DNA from: Maratus speciosus
Taxonomy: Eukaryota; Arthropoda; Arachnida; Araneae; Salticidae
DNA length: 64,000 nt
Direction: 5' to 3'
Assembly: GCA_963932465.1 (NCBI GenBank)
Contig: OZ010799.1
Location: forward strand, 283,040,083-283,104,082
Shown here: one piece after another, positions 1 through 11,910 of the stretch
Layout of the letters: each line of letters begins with the position of its first letter
How positions within the stretch are numbered: the first letter of the stretch is position 1
The notes under the pieces: generated by a model
What the model was told of the DNA's origin: nothing
Databases searched by the model: none
Seen by the model: only the letters and a program-made list of their open reading frames with translations
Position numbers and translations under genes: made by a program

Positions 1-1340
1 TATGGATATCTCAATACGCCTCCTGTGTCTTTAAAAGTTAATTCAAAACCTACCTGGAAAAACGCAGCATGGACCAAGGCAGCGTGGCAACTTTGCGACC
101 TCCTTTCGAAGCACGGTCAGAAAAATGCCATGTTTAACCTTTGAACAAAGGTTTTGTTTCAGCTACACTTTAAAAAGCAAAGATTACTACAACGCTGAAT
201 TTAGTTTTATGAAATACCATTTGAAGATTAAATATGCACTAATTTTATTGTCAGTGCCGAATTAAGTTCATCATAAACAGATTAGGATAAGATTTAAATA
301 AGAGTTATACAGAATAGCAATATTTGATATTATTTAGACTTCATATCTTTTTGAACATTTACGGTCTACCCATTTATACTTTTCTAGCATATATACAGCG
401 ACACTAAAACTTACGTTTTACAGGTTTTTTTAAGGTCATTTTTTGCTTTTAGTAACGATTTTTTATAATACAGTTAATAATTCATATATTAATTGTACGG
501 AACTCTCTAAGCGCGAGTAATACTCGCACTTGACAGTTTGTTTATTATGGACATTAGTTTTAATCGTTCTTAAATATAGCAAATAAAATCATTATACAAA
601 GAGTAATTTTATATGTAATCCTACACAGAAAAATTAGACATATCGACGAAAATGCAATACTCACGATTATTTTCCGGAATAAATCCCTTTTTATGGTTCT
701 ACAATAGGAATTTTAATTAATGTTAAAATAACTTTAAAATGTAACATTTTTTCATATTTTATAAATTCTTTCAATTCTTTTTCGACACAGCGCCATTTAC
801 TTTATTGAAAAATTATACTTATTATTTTTTTACGGTGATCGAATACAACTTTTTCATTTTTTGTCTGCTATTTTTCAACACTTGCCTCAACGAGAAGTTA
901 ATGATGTAAAAAATAGCACTTTTGAAAAATATTTTTTTACAAACTACATATAAAAGAAAACGCGTCTATAAAAAGAAAATAATAACCCCCTATAATACGG
1001 TCCAAATCTTTTCTCTATTTTTGAAAAATAATCGAAGAATGTGAAAAGTAGAAGATATTAAATGAGTTTAGATGTTTTAAATATCCTTGCTTATATTAAC
1101 TAAAACATAGATTTAAATTATTTTTTAACTATTAGACGAATGAAATGTAAACTGTTTAAATCTGTGCAAAAAACTAAAATTATACTGACAAAAAAAAAAA
1201 AAAAAAAAAACTTCCGCTGTGGTGTTTGTTCACTAGTTTTGAAGATGAAAATGTCAGTTTTAGAAACTTTTCAACGTACTTAAAATGTACTAGATTAATT
1301 TTAACACAATTATTCTAATTGGTAAATAAATCATATTAAA
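1..1340. other. AT-rich non-coding stretch
   Basis: No gene-like reading frame, recognised repeat or RNA gene is seen. The stretch is AT-rich with a poly(A) run near 1190-1210. It ends at the foldback element that begins at about 1341. Confidence 0.6.
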
Positions 1341-1366
1341 TGTACATTTCCAACTGGGAGAAAAAT

Positions 1367-1440
1367 ATCCGGACCAGGATTAGAACCAGGAATCTCCTGG
1401 CTGGTGCCGCCAGTGCTCTACCATCTGAGCTATCCCGGAC
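1367..1440 (-). other. tRNA-like sequence, left arm
   Basis: This is the minus-strand partner of the copy at 1541-1614. The complement reads from the box A region (TAGCTCAGATGG) to the box B region (GGTTCTAATCC, one change from consensus). The anticodon-stem region is retained with small differences. It probably derives from a tRNA or tRNA-headed SINE rather than being a working tRNA. Confidence 0.55.
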
Positions 1441-1540
1441 GAATCTGTCGGAACTCTTTCACCCAGCTAACTTTAATGATGATAGCATCTGGTCTGAAAC
1501 CTGGTTCAGCTCAACGGAATAAATCTGAGATCCCAGATTC

Positions 1541-1614
1541 GTCCGGGATAGCTCAGATGGTAGAGTACTGGCGGCTTCAGCCAGGAGATCCCTGGTTCGA
1601 ATCCTGGTCCGAAC
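1541..1614 (+). other. tRNA-like sequence, right arm
   Basis: The sequence folds as a cloverleaf. A seven-pair acceptor stem (GTCCGGG with TCCGAAC) has one mismatch and one wobble. The D arm is GCTC...GAGT. The anticodon stem CTGGC/GCCAG is perfect. The T arm CCTGG-TTCGAAT-CCTGG has one central mismatch. Box A (TAGCTCAGATGG) and box B (GGTTCGAATCC) fit pol III promoters. The anticodon loop GGCTTCA lacks the universal U at position 33, so a functional tRNA is unlikely; a tRNA-derived repeat is the better reading. Confidence 0.6.
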
Positions 1615-1640
1615 ATTTTTCGCCCAGTTGGAAATTTACA

Positions 1641-3029
1641 TCTAGTATTTAAAATGTGTTTATGAATTCGGTTTGTCTGTCTGTCGCCGAATATACGTGC
1701 TCTAACCTAGGTAAATATAGACAGATTCCCTCGGGATTAAAGTATGTTATTTTGAGGTATTGTATGTACTGTTTACATATGGGGTTTTTCTATGGAAAGT
1801 TGGGTATTGAAAATGAAGAGTGTAGCATCTAAAGTTCGTTTACAGGGAAGCGCAAAAGAATTTTGTTTCATTAAAGTCTATAGGGAAAAATTGTTTGCGG
1901 TGTATTTTAATAATATTATTTTATTTTAAGGTATGCGCCTATCCTCAAATCGCTGTTTTTGTGAAAAATAAATCGATTTTAAAAAAAATTAAAATACAAA
2001 CCTTTAGGATGACAAAAATGCCTTACTTTTGGTTCAGTGATGATTAAAAGCAAAGTTATAGCCCAAAATATAAACTGGAAATGAACTTTCTGAAACCGGA
2101 AGTGCCCCATTTAAAAAGCCAATGCAAAGGTAGACAATGCATTTTAATACACAAATACATAATATATACATAAATATATAAACATCTTCAAATATGGTGG
2201 ATTTTAAAGTTGTAAAATTTAACATAATTTTTTGCGCTATATGAAAATCTTAATTTGCGTTTTTCATTGTGTACATTTACGAGAAACATTATTTTTTTAA
2301 AAGTTTTTAAGATATTGAAATAAAATTTTGTCACAAGGTACTCACCCATTGGTATGTTATGTAGCAAAATATAGCTTGTAACTTTGTATATATTAATTTA
2401 AGAGCTATTTTTATTGAATTATACACATATTTTATTAAAATTCTGGTTTTGTATACAGAATTTGGTATATATTAGTAAATTTAAGAGTTATTGCAAATAT
2501 TTTGCTTCATAACATAGGCAAATGGTTTTGTAATATTATGTTGGAAAAAAAAAGTGAAACATATTAAATAGATGTCGTTACAGAAGGTTTGGCATAAACG
2601 CAATTCTTTACTAAAATTTGACCAAATATTGCCTAAATTTGATAAGATATTTAAAATTTCATTAAAAATTTATCTGAATTCATAGTTTAATTCCCTGTTT
2701 TGACTAAAAAGATATGTGTTTGAAAAAAATTTCTCATTTTTCAAAAAAATGTGCCCCGAAGTTAGGCACATACCTTAAATGCATTGAAATTTATATATAT
2801 AAATCACTCAAGTCTACTGCAAGGCGCTTAGTGTAGAATATGTTACGTATAGAATCGATCATTCATTTACACAATTGAAAAACATAAAATTCAAAACGAG
2901 TTGAGAGTGGAATGACACATTCACCTTGCGTTAAAATAATTAAAGTAAAAATCTATTTACTGAAAAGGTGCATACAAATTTATTAAATATTCCGTTACAA
3001 AATGCTGATGATACACAGCTAGTAATAAT
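1641..3029. other. AT-rich non-coding stretch
   Basis: No gene is recognised. The bases at about 1653-1676 (GTTTATGAATTCGGTTTGTC) recur almost exactly at about 58170-58190, so part of an old dispersed repeat is present. The rest shows only AT-rich sequence. Confidence 0.5.
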
Positions 3030-3426
3030 AGTCCAAGAGCCGACAGCACAAAAACCTATGTTATCTAGCACAAGAACAAACTTTTATTTTATGGAAGAGT
3101 AGAAGTAGGTGAATCTAATGATCCATGTCTGCCGGAAGTGAAGTTGTGCATAAGACAAAAATGAATACCACCAGCGGTTGACTCGTTGGTTTATCATTGT
3201 GTTTGTCCTACAAAGAAAGGTATGAAAACATGGAGGACTGGGAGCTGGAAAACACAATGATAAACCTACGAGTCAAGCACTGGTGGCATTAAGTTTTGGC
3301 ATATGCACCACTTCATTTCCGGCAGACATGGATCATTAGATTCCCCTACTTCTAGTCTTCCATAAAATAAAGGTTTTTTTTCTTCTGCTTGATAGCATAG
3401 GTTTTTGTGCTGTCGGCTCTCGGACT
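3030..3426. mobile_element. 397-bp foldback (MITE-like) hairpin
   Basis: The ends AGTCCAAGAGCCGACAGCAC and GTGCTGTCGGCTCTCGGACT are reverse complements with one mismatch, and the complementarity continues inward through most of the unit to a centre near 3225. Examples are CCATGTCTGCCGGAAGTGAAG at 3124 against its mirror near 3313. It encodes nothing. It would form a long stem of about 180 bp. No clear target duplication is seen, so the superfamily is unassigned. Confidence 0.8.
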
Positions 3427-4227
3427 GTAAACTGGACGCACCAACAATCGTTCGGTAGCCTCAGAGCCTCGTACCCTCCCTACCCGCTTTTCGGTGCCTT
3501 TAATTTGTGTAATTTCCCTTTTAAATTTGTCCGGTTTTAATTTATGATTTTTGTTTTCAATTTTGCTCTCGCTAGAGCCTTTTATACTCGTGACGTGGCT
3601 GTGGACCTATGAACCTAGCTTCCGCAAAAAGTCGGAATAAGATAAGAAAAGCGTATAGACCAGCGGACGGAAAGAGGCCGCTCGCCGCGGCGGTGGTCTT
3701 TAAACCTAAAAACCATTGATGTTAAAATTCATATGCAAAGAAACATAAAAGATGAGTCGCGAGGTCTTTCGATCGCAAACACGATCCTTTTCAAGCGATA
3801 GTTTCACTGGACTGTCGCATATTCACTGTGCTATTTACATACCCGTTTGGGTAAAAGGATCAGTCTATTATTCGTTGGGGGTGTATATGAAATTGGTACG
3901 TTCCGATGCTGAAGTATTAGATATTTTTAAAATATTAAACCAAATATGAGGTATGTCATATGATAAATATAATTAAATACACATTTCCTTTACTTAAAAT
4001 CCCCAAAGATTCCCTTTTAGTAAATAGATTTTCATTTTTAGTTATTTATTTACACAGACACACAAAATAACATAGTTAAATTAAACCAATGAACAATAAT
4101 TGCTAGAAGTGCATTTTCAATTGTGGTACTTATTTTTAAATTTAACAATTTCCTTGCATATTACCTGGTGCATATTTCTATAAATCATGTAGAAGGCTGC
4201 ATAAAAATTCTCAAGTACATTTCCATT
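3427..4227. other. Unassigned stretch with a GC-richer patch
   Basis: Bases 3440-3720 are noticeably richer in G, C and CpG than the surroundings (for example GGCCGCTCGCCGCGGCGG near 3677). A 65-residue open frame at 3752-3949 has no motif I recognise. The patch could be a regulatory CpG-rich remnant or the end of a mobile element. No function is assigned. Confidence 0.35.
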
Positions 4228-4229
4228 TA

Positions 4230-6063
4230 CAGGGTGACACATAAATACTGTGACGTGATGAAAATGTCAATTTAGTTTAATTTATTTTCGCGATTTTGAG
4301 CTGAATTACTGTTTTATTCATGTACCTCGTGATTTTTTGTTCTCGAAATTCTATTTCCGGTGATATTAATTCACTGTTTAGTAGGAAAACATGGTGTGCA
4401 AAAGTTAATCCAGCATTCCTCCAACAACCCATCTCCCCAAACAAACTTCACTGTTTGAGATAAGATGGAGCAAAAAACCTGTGCAATGAAGCACAAGTCT
4501 CTATAATGCCTGAAACGTGGACTGGAAAAATGCTGGGACGAAATTACGCCGAAAATATTCTGTCGCGGCCATCTTGAAGAATTTCCAGAAGCGTCTAGAC
4601 CTTTGTATCGCCGCCGAAGGAAGCAATTGCGGATGACCTTGATTGTTTCTTGTACAGAATTTTCTGCTCTTTTGAATGGTGAATAAAATTAGTTGTTTTA
4701 TTTCCACCAGTTAAAAGTTGTGGTCTTTTATTTGCGCCAAAATACACTGATCTCCAAAAGTTAAGGTACAGGGACTGGATGCATTCGACTGCACACGTTT
4801 TGACGAATATCTACAAAAATTACGGGCGAATTCTTCGTGAACTTCTGGGATGAAAAGAATATGTTTGATTTCATATTTCTCGATGAAGATTTAGTCGGGC
4901 GGACAATTAGGGGGCTCATAATAAATTTAATAATAAAATAATATTTGCGATCAGCTATGCAACAGAAAATGCTGAAAATGGTTTGTCACTGCGTTAAATG
5001 ACTATGTGGGTCCTGTTCAACGTTTGTGTGCATTTGTGTAAGCATAACACTCATATTCGTGAAGATGTTATTGTGTATGTGAAACATTCAAAAGTTTTTT
5101 GCTTATATCATACCGAGTTTTCAACCAAATTTAACACAACTTTCCGAAAACTTGTCAAAGAACAGTAGCAATAGTATACTGCAATTAAAACATGAATATA
5201 TTGAATATTTGATGAGATATGGGCAATTTTATGAGATAATTTTTAACTGCGCATTCGCGGAAGATTTCAAAAATTTTATTTCATAATTTGGTAGTCAGTA
5301 TTTTGGGGCAACTTTTATAAAAAGTACAGTCAAATACCGCAAAAATTCACAAAGGTAGGGTCGATATAGTGAGTTGCTTCCTAAAAATAGCTTTATTATC
5401 AGGGATTTTCCACAAATTTTCAATCAGCTCACTATATCTTTCTAAGTTTTCAAAACATTTGTCTGGACCTTTTATAGAAGTTGCCCCAAAATACTGACTA
5501 CCAAATTATGAAATAAAAATTTTGAAATCTCCCCGAATGCGCAGTTAAAAATTATCTCATAAAAATGCCTATATCTCATCAAATATTCAATATATTCATG
5601 TTTTAATTACAGTATACTGTTGCGACTATTCTTTGGCAAGTTTTCGGAAAGTTTTGTTAAATTGGTTGAAAACTCTGTATGCTCTAAGCGAAAAACTTTT
5701 GAATTTTTCACAGACACAATAACATCTTCACGAATATGAGCGCTATGCTTACACAAATGCACGCAAACGTTGAACAGGACCCAAAAAGTCATTTAACGCA
5801 GTGACAAACCATTTCCACCATTTTCTGTTACATAGGGGGTCGCAAATATTATTTTATTATTAAATTTATTATTAGCCCCCTAATTGTCCTCCCAACTAAA
5901 TCTTCACCATGAAATATGAAATCAAACATGTTCTTTTCATTCCAGAAGTTCAAGAACAATTCGCCAATAATTTTTGTAGATATTCGACAAAACGTGTGCA
6001 ATAGAAAGCATCCAGTCCCTGTAACTTAAATTTTGGAGGCCAGTGTATTTATGTGTCACCCTG
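4230..6063. mobile_element. Large TA-flanked foldback element with about 600-bp arms
   Basis: The left end CAGGGTGACACATAAATAC (4230) is mirrored at 6045-6063, with TA on both outer sides (4228-4229, 6064-6065). Left arm 4746-5333 and right arm about 5470-6040 are reverse complements, for example GAACAGGACCC and GTGACAAACCATTT blocks in both. The spacer is about 135 bp. TA duplication and CAGGGTG ends suggest a Tc1/mariner-type non-autonomous element. The left terminus is separated from its arm by a roughly 490-bp insertion, listed separately. Confidence 0.75.
4249..4738 (+). pseudogene. Nested insertion carrying a Tc1/mariner transposase C-terminal relic
   Basis: This segment interrupts the left arm of the surrounding foldback. 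The interrupted sequence resumes after a repeat of AAATAC (4243-4248 and 4740-4745), which looks like a 6-bp target duplication. Inside, plus-strand frames near 4507-4640 give CLKRGLEKCWDEI and, after a frameshift, KRLDLCIAAEGSNCG. These resemble the C-terminal region of Tc1-like transposases (LKxxLxxxWDEI...RxxxCIxAxGG). No catalytic triad is present. It may be a retrocopied or fragmentary transposase sequence. Confidence 0.45.
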
Positions 6064-6065
6064 TA

Positions 6066-6789
6066 TTTAAGGAAATTGCTAAAGGGGAATTTCCTACTGT
6101 GCTATGAGTTTAATTGAAGTTACTTTTAACTTTCTAAGTAGTAAACACAGCAATCTGCAGATGATATGCAAAACTATACAAAAAACATCGGATATTTTTC
6201 GACTATTGCTAGTAACTGCAGAAACTGGGATTTAAAATGCTTTAGGCATTTTCCGTAATTGTTATTAAGACATAATCTTTCACTTAATAAACTGTGAAGT
6301 TTTGTTGCTGTATTCTGAATGCGTCGGAAAATGTTTCATAACCTATGCTGTATGCATGAATTTTTTGTTCTTTTTACAGATAATTATAAGCAATAGCGCA
6401 ATAGTTTAAAAATATACATAATAATTATAAATATTGATGCATATTTACTCGGAGTAGGTATTTATATTTAATATTATCATAGTCGTTTTTTATCGCCTTG
6501 CCTTCCTCGGGCTTCGAACTTCAATGCCATTAGATCACCATTAGAAGATAAATCCTTTTTTTTCCTAAATGAACAGTCCAGAACCAAGTTCTTGATTATA
6601 GGACAAAGCATCAATAACTAAAATTTAAATGATTTTTTTTCGATGTTGATAAATTGAAGAGGGCATTTTCGCTTCTAACATTCAAGCAGTAAGGACAAAA
6701 AGGAAATTTTCCGTTTAGCTCTTGAAAATGTATGATATTTATACAAAATAGAAAATTTCAATTAAAAGACAGAATTTCATATAAAATGC

Positions 6790-6790
<1 letters not shown>
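6066..6790. other. AT-rich non-coding stretch
   Basis: No gene, repeat or RNA structure is recognised between the foldback ending at 6063 and the (TA)n tract at 6792. Confidence 0.5.

Positions 6791-6791
<1 letters not shown>

Positions 6792-6827
<36 letters not shown>
6792..6827. repeat. (TA)n microsatellite
   Basis: About 17 TA units lie immediately before the left end of the element starting at 6828. TA-inserting transposons target such tracts, which fits the neighbour. Confidence 0.9.
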
Positions 6828-6830
<3 letters not shown>

Positions 6831-8069
6831 GTTGATTCATAAATATCGAAACAATAGGCTATCTCCTTAAATATTGCCCCTAAGCACATACTTCCAATTG
6901 CAAAGTTTCATAAAAAAGGTGCAAAATATGATGAGATAACTTTCTACTCCATGGAGGGTCTATATGAGAAAATACAAAAATTAAATTTTTATACTGCCCC
7001 CGTAGAGTAAAATTCTCATTTAGGAAATTTTTCCTTATGTATTCCTGAATAAAATACAAAAAAGTTCATCTCGATATCTTCAAAATTCGCAGAGATATCA
7101 AAATCCGAAATTCGTGACTTACACCATTTATCCATGCCTCTGAGCGACGAATTTTTGACTCAGTCTGAATGCAAGATAGGGATCATCCACAAATTGTACA
7201 TTATTAAAAGTCGATATAAGACAGTGCTTCTCCTTTGGACATAAAATAGACAGCGTATAGATTTCATGTTAAACCTATTTTCAAAAAATGCTGGTGGTCT
7301 GCACGGGTCGAAATATCTAGGTCCGGTCCCAAACCAACCCATAGGAAAAAAAGTTCGAACCTGCCTGGAAAAAAGTTCAAATCGTAGCCTGGCCCGGCCT
7401 GACTCAATTTCTACATAGTTTTTTTACATCGATATGGTTAAAAGTTGTTTCGTATGGAGGAATTCTGACCAAAAATAATTATTATTTTTTTCTTTTTTCA
7501 TGTTTATAACTATTATTTTTAAAGAAGCGCCAAAAGCTGTGATTATTTGTTTTATTAAGAAATCTCTATTTATATGTAAATGATTAACTTCTCCTTTGAT
7601 ATCGTTAATCCATATTCGATGTGTTGGAGACAATGAAAAATGTTATAAACTAAAATGTTTTAAAATGAATCACATAGGAAATTAAAAAAAAAAAAAGCGT
7701 TATAGACAATTTCCCTTCTTAGGAGTTGTAAATGTAGTCTATTTTTTCTCAAATACATTCATTTTCCATGGATCAACAGATTTTTCCGTTTAAGAAAGGA
7801 TTCTGTCATAAGCAGATTTTTTGCACTAGTTTTAAGTGTATTTAAATTTTTTTCCCTAAAATCTACTATCCTTTAAAATATTAATTTTAAAGTTTTATTG
7901 TAAAATAATGACGATTTAAAAATATATGCATTTGTTGTAAAAGTTTTATTTTTGCACGGATTAGGTCAGTCAGAGATAATGATTTTAATACATGTTGTCT
8001 CGAGACCGGGACTGAAAATGTCGCCAAGGGGAGACCTAGGAATAAGGAAGCCAATCTCAGTTCGGTATA

Positions 8070-8400
8070 ACCAGTGGCAGAGAAGTTCTGCTCTCAAAGC
8101 TGGTAGACAGAAGGTGCTGGGTTCGAACCCAATCTCGCCCTTCGGCCCAATCGTTCGGAGTTTTCAGTGGTTTTCTTCGAACCTTGGATATCCTTGCGTA
8201 AATACGGGTTAGGTTTCCTTAGAAAGACCTCCACGGAAGGCACTCCCCCTCCCCTACGGGTCCATATCCCTCTTGTAGATAATTGGCTGTCATAAATCAA
8301 ACCAACACCCCGCTCAATTTGAAAAAATACGAACCCGGCCTGGCCGAGTCTTCAGAAAAAAGTCACCAATCCCGGGTCTGGCCCGGCCCCCGAATACAGG
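8070..8400 (+). mobile_element. tRNA-derived SINE-like unit
   Basis: A box A-like TGGCAGAGAAGT (8075) is followed 45 bases later by a perfect box B-like GGGTTCGAACCC (8119-8130), the usual spacing for a pol III promoter. The downstream body is GC-richer than its surroundings. CCCGGCCTGGCC and CTGGCCCGGCC near 8333-8388 echo CTGGCCCGGCCTG at about 7388. It lies inside the long-TIR element 6828-9589. The exact ends are unclear. Confidence 0.45.
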
Positions 8401-8705
8401 CTGTTTTAACGGCCTCGCCGGGACGATAAAAAGACTGAATTTGTGAGGGCTAAAATTATGAAAAACTCTTAATTTGGCATGTTAGAAAAAGCATTGTTTC
8501 AAATTACACATTTAACATTTTTTTTTTTTTTAATGGACATTTAAATAGTACAAAAAGGAGGTGGAAACAGCAAAAGATAAACTGAATCGGAAGTTTAAGC
8601 TACAGAAAGAAGTTACTTTTTCACGTGCAATTTTTTAAAAAGCATTTAAACATTTTATTGGGGGCCAATCTTTGTTTAAAAACTTAAAAGTGTTTTTCTG
8701 CATTA

Positions 8706-8732
8706 TGTTTTCTTTTCTTTTCTTTTCTTTTT
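8706..8732. repeat. (TTTTC)n microsatellite
   Basis: Four to five consecutive TTTTC units lie in a T-rich tract inside the 6828-9589 element. Confidence 0.8.
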
Positions 8733-9591
8733 TGCTTTTTATCATTTCTTGTCTTTAAATTAGTATAAGTCAAGAATCATAAATAAAAAAAGGTGCAAAC
8801 TTGGAACATGTCTTTTTTTATTATTTTACATTAATTTTGTTTCGGCAAATTTCAAAAAAAAATTTTACTTTTGAAAATATGATTTTTTTTTAAGAATAAG
8901 TTACATAATTTTTTAAATAAATATTTTTAATATTTTTTAAATTAATATTTTAAAAAATCCGTAAACAAAACTAAAATTTTAATTTTCTTTGTAATTAAAT
9001 GAAAAATTTTGAAATCCGATTAATAATGTTTCGAGTTATGAAGATTTTAAATTAAATCTTCCTAAAAAAAATTTTCATTTAAATTTATTTACATTTAAAT
9101 TTTTTTTTAACTTTATGAGAAATATTAGGATGTGATTTTGTTTGCAAATTATATGGTTAACCATCACAAAAAAAGAAAAAAAAAATCAAAATTCTAACTC
9201 AACAAATATATATTTTTACATGTTTCCTAGAACTCTTAAAGTAACACTGTTTCTTTGATTGCACGCATTTCAATTTGTGTCTAATCCCTTAAAAACTGAT
9301 GAATTATTTAAACGGCCATAACTCTGCGAGTTTTTCAGATATGAAGATGCAATTTTTCGTGTTCAATTCAGTTATGGATAAGGAAAGTTTTCCTGGTAGG
9401 AATTTTTAAACTACGGGGGCCGTATAAAAATTTAATTTTCATATTTTTCAAATGGACACCCCATTGGAGTTGCAACTTATGTCATTAAATTTTGCACCTT
9501 TTTTAAAGAAACTTTGCGATTGGAAGTATGAGTTTAGGGGCAATATTTAAGGAAATGGCCTATTGTTTCGATATTTATGAATCACCCTGTA

Positions 9592-10765
9592 TAGATATAA
9601 CCATTAAAAACCATTACAAATTACAAACAAAAATTGTGAAATTATAAATAAAATGAAATTTATTCATTGACAATAAAACTGTTCCCCTTAACATATTCAA
9701 TATATATTTAAAAAAACATAGTTAAAAAAAAAGAAAATGAATAATGGATATTCGTAGAACCAAGACAGATTCACCAGGTCCCAAATGCCTCGAGTTTCAT
9801 AAATAAAGTGTGCGGTTTCATCTTCGTATTAGCCATAAAAAACTAAAGAATACAAATTTGGGACTATCACACCCAAGAAATAGAGAAATAAAAGATTGAA
9901 AAAAAAAGTTTAAAATAAAACATGATTAAAATGGATTATGATATAAAAAACTATTATAAATTTGAAAGCCTTTCTAAACAAAAATGAAGCAGCAATAAAA
10001 GCAAGTATTACAGATTATTTGCACATGTTGCCAAAAAAGATTTTTAAATGATGATATAGCAAGGAATACTAATGCACAGTATAGTCATGCGCACACCTCA
10101 ATATATGTGACCACCTCCGTCTATATATCATTTAAAAATGAATTCCACCATGTTGTCTAAGGAATCAATGAAGTGCTGCCATCTTTAGAATTTATTAGTA
10201 AAATGGATTGTTTTGGAATAAAAAATAATATATAAAAAAATATTTATATCTATTATTGGATTAAGCTTTAAAGAAAATACTGTCTAGAGATATATAAATG
10301 ATAATTAAATAATAATTAAAAATATGTTAATAAATTTATACCATTATATTAGAAAAATAAGTAAATGATATATTAAATAATATGTAAAATGGTGATATTG
10401 ATGATTCAATAATTAATGTGTCACATAAATAAATGTACGTCACTATAAAATATCAATATTTAAATTACCAACATTGCATAGTCACTTAAATATATAATCA
10501 AATATAAATAAATAAATTGTTAAAATTATGATGCTTAGGAATAAAAAATAATAATAATTAAATTTTGAAATTAATTAGTTACATTTAATGCGTCCACAAA
10601 CTTTCTTAAAAAATAAATATACCTAATTTAGGGGGAGAGGATAGATCAAAGAATAAAATTTAGAAGTAAAACATGCACTTTATTCTCATATAATATAATA
10701 TATAATGTATTATTATACATATTTATATTCATATATTTATATTCAGGAAGGTGATATCTAAAATG
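9592..10765. other. AT-rich non-coding stretch
   Basis: No gene is recognised. It includes long A/T-only tracts (10200-10745) and one copy of the 12-mer AGTGCTGCCATC (about 10172-10183), which recurs in both orientations elsewhere in the window. Confidence 0.5.
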
Positions 10766-11278
10766 TTAACCCTTAAATTCCTGATTTTTCAAAAGTCATT
10801 GTAAAAATGTTTTTTGGCATTCATTTTTTAAATAAATCATGGGAAAAATACTTTTTAAAAATCATATTTTAAGTATGGTTTACGGCTAAAAAACTGTTTG
10901 TTACTATTCGGCAATACTGGTCTTTAATTAAAAAAATAATTTTCCTTGATAAAATTCTATAATGTTAAACACACGAGAATTTTAGGAACTATAATAAGAA
11001 ATAAATTTTACTTGCTCACTGCAGAACAAAATAGGTATCTCGCAAACATCCAAACAAAACAAAAAGAACACGTAGCAACAATTGAAAAAAGAAATATATA
11101 TTTATTTTTAAACAGCACAAGTGTTGCCATCTACATGTTGAAAATCGATTTAATAATATTTTCAGAATGTATTTTATTGGCAACATTAGACATTATAGCT
11201 TCAATATTATTCTAGCAGTATTTTAGACCCCAATTTGGGTATGTTGCCGAAAACCAACACCCGGCATTTAAGGGTTAA
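10766..11278. mobile_element. TTAA-flanked piggyBac-like MITE
   Basis: TTAACCCTTAAATTCC at 10766 is matched by the complement of TTAACCCTTAAATGCC ending at 11278. TTAA flanks followed by CCC-initial inverted repeats are typical of piggyBac insertions. The interior, about 505 bp, holds an 89-residue open frame (10946-11215) without recognised motifs. It is probably non-autonomous. Confidence 0.65.
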
Positions 11279-11910
11279 TTTACTGAAGTATTCAAGCAGC
11301 AGCTGAAAGATGAAATCATACAAAATTTGAATTACTTCCTTTAAGACAATTTTACAAAGCTTTATAACTAACTTCATAAACATATTAGGGTAAAAACTTA
11401 AAACATATAATCCGAAGAATATTTTTAACTCAGCATATTACAGCCAAATACTTTACTGAACATCACCGTGTCAATGCTTCATGAATAATGGAAAAATAAG
11501 AGACAAACATTTCTTATTTTTAAAATGTTTAAAGTCAATCTGCTCGTAATTCGTAAGTTTTGCTTCTATGTCTCAGGCGTTCAAATCATAGGCAAAAATA
11601 CATATTGGAGAATTCGTTGATTCGTTGATCGCACACTTATAATTGAATTCTATTTATAAGTGAAATAAATAATGCATTACTGAAATCCTAAAGATCAGTC
11701 ATCCTGACTTGATGGCGCCCCGACATCATTATCTTGGCTTACTCTATATTCATGCTTATACAGCTAAATTTTGAGATATATTCTTTCTAAACAGAAAATT
11801 TTGATTATAGCACAGTATTACATGTTCAGCACACATACACATACACTTAATCTACGATGACTTATCCAGGAGTTTAACCCATAGGCCACAACTTCATATA
11901 TTCAGCCCCG
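11279..11910. other. Unassigned stretch
   Basis: No gene or repeat is recognised before the tandem array that begins at 11911. Confidence 0.45.

Larger units (their letters stand above)
1341..1640. mobile_element. Foldback element with two inverted tRNA-like sequences
   Basis: The first about 107 bases (1341-1447) are the near-perfect reverse complement of the last 107 (1534-1640), separated by an 86-bp spacer. Outer ends read TGTACATTTCCAACTGGG on the left and the complement of TGTAAATTTCCAACTGGG on the right. Each arm contains a complete tRNA-like cloverleaf sequence with pol III box A and box B, pointing outward from the spacer. No protein is encoded. It is a non-autonomous inverted-repeat element that either captured a tRNA-derived sequence or arose from two head-to-head tRNA-derived SINEs. 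Confidence 0.75.
6828..9589. mobile_element. 2.8-kb TA-flanked element with about 280-bp terminal inverted repeats
   Basis: The left end CAGGTTGATTCATAAATATC (6828) is mirrored at the right end, which finishes ...GAATCACCCTG at 9589; TA lies outside both ends. The repeat continues inward (AATAGGC, CCTTAAATATTGCCCCTAA, GCCCCCGTAG blocks) to about 7110 and 9300. The interior is AT-rich with a SINE-like unit near 8070-8400 and a (TTTTC)n tract. No transposase frame is visible, so the element is non-autonomous or fully decayed. Confidence 0.75.

Noticed and set aside
3752..3949. 65-residue plus-strand frame in the GC-richer patch
   Set aside because: No recognisable domain, no splice signals that extend it, and length within chance expectation.
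8094..8300. 68-residue minus-strand frame overlapping the SINE-like unit
   Set aside because: It is antisense to a pol III-type repeat and has no protein motif.
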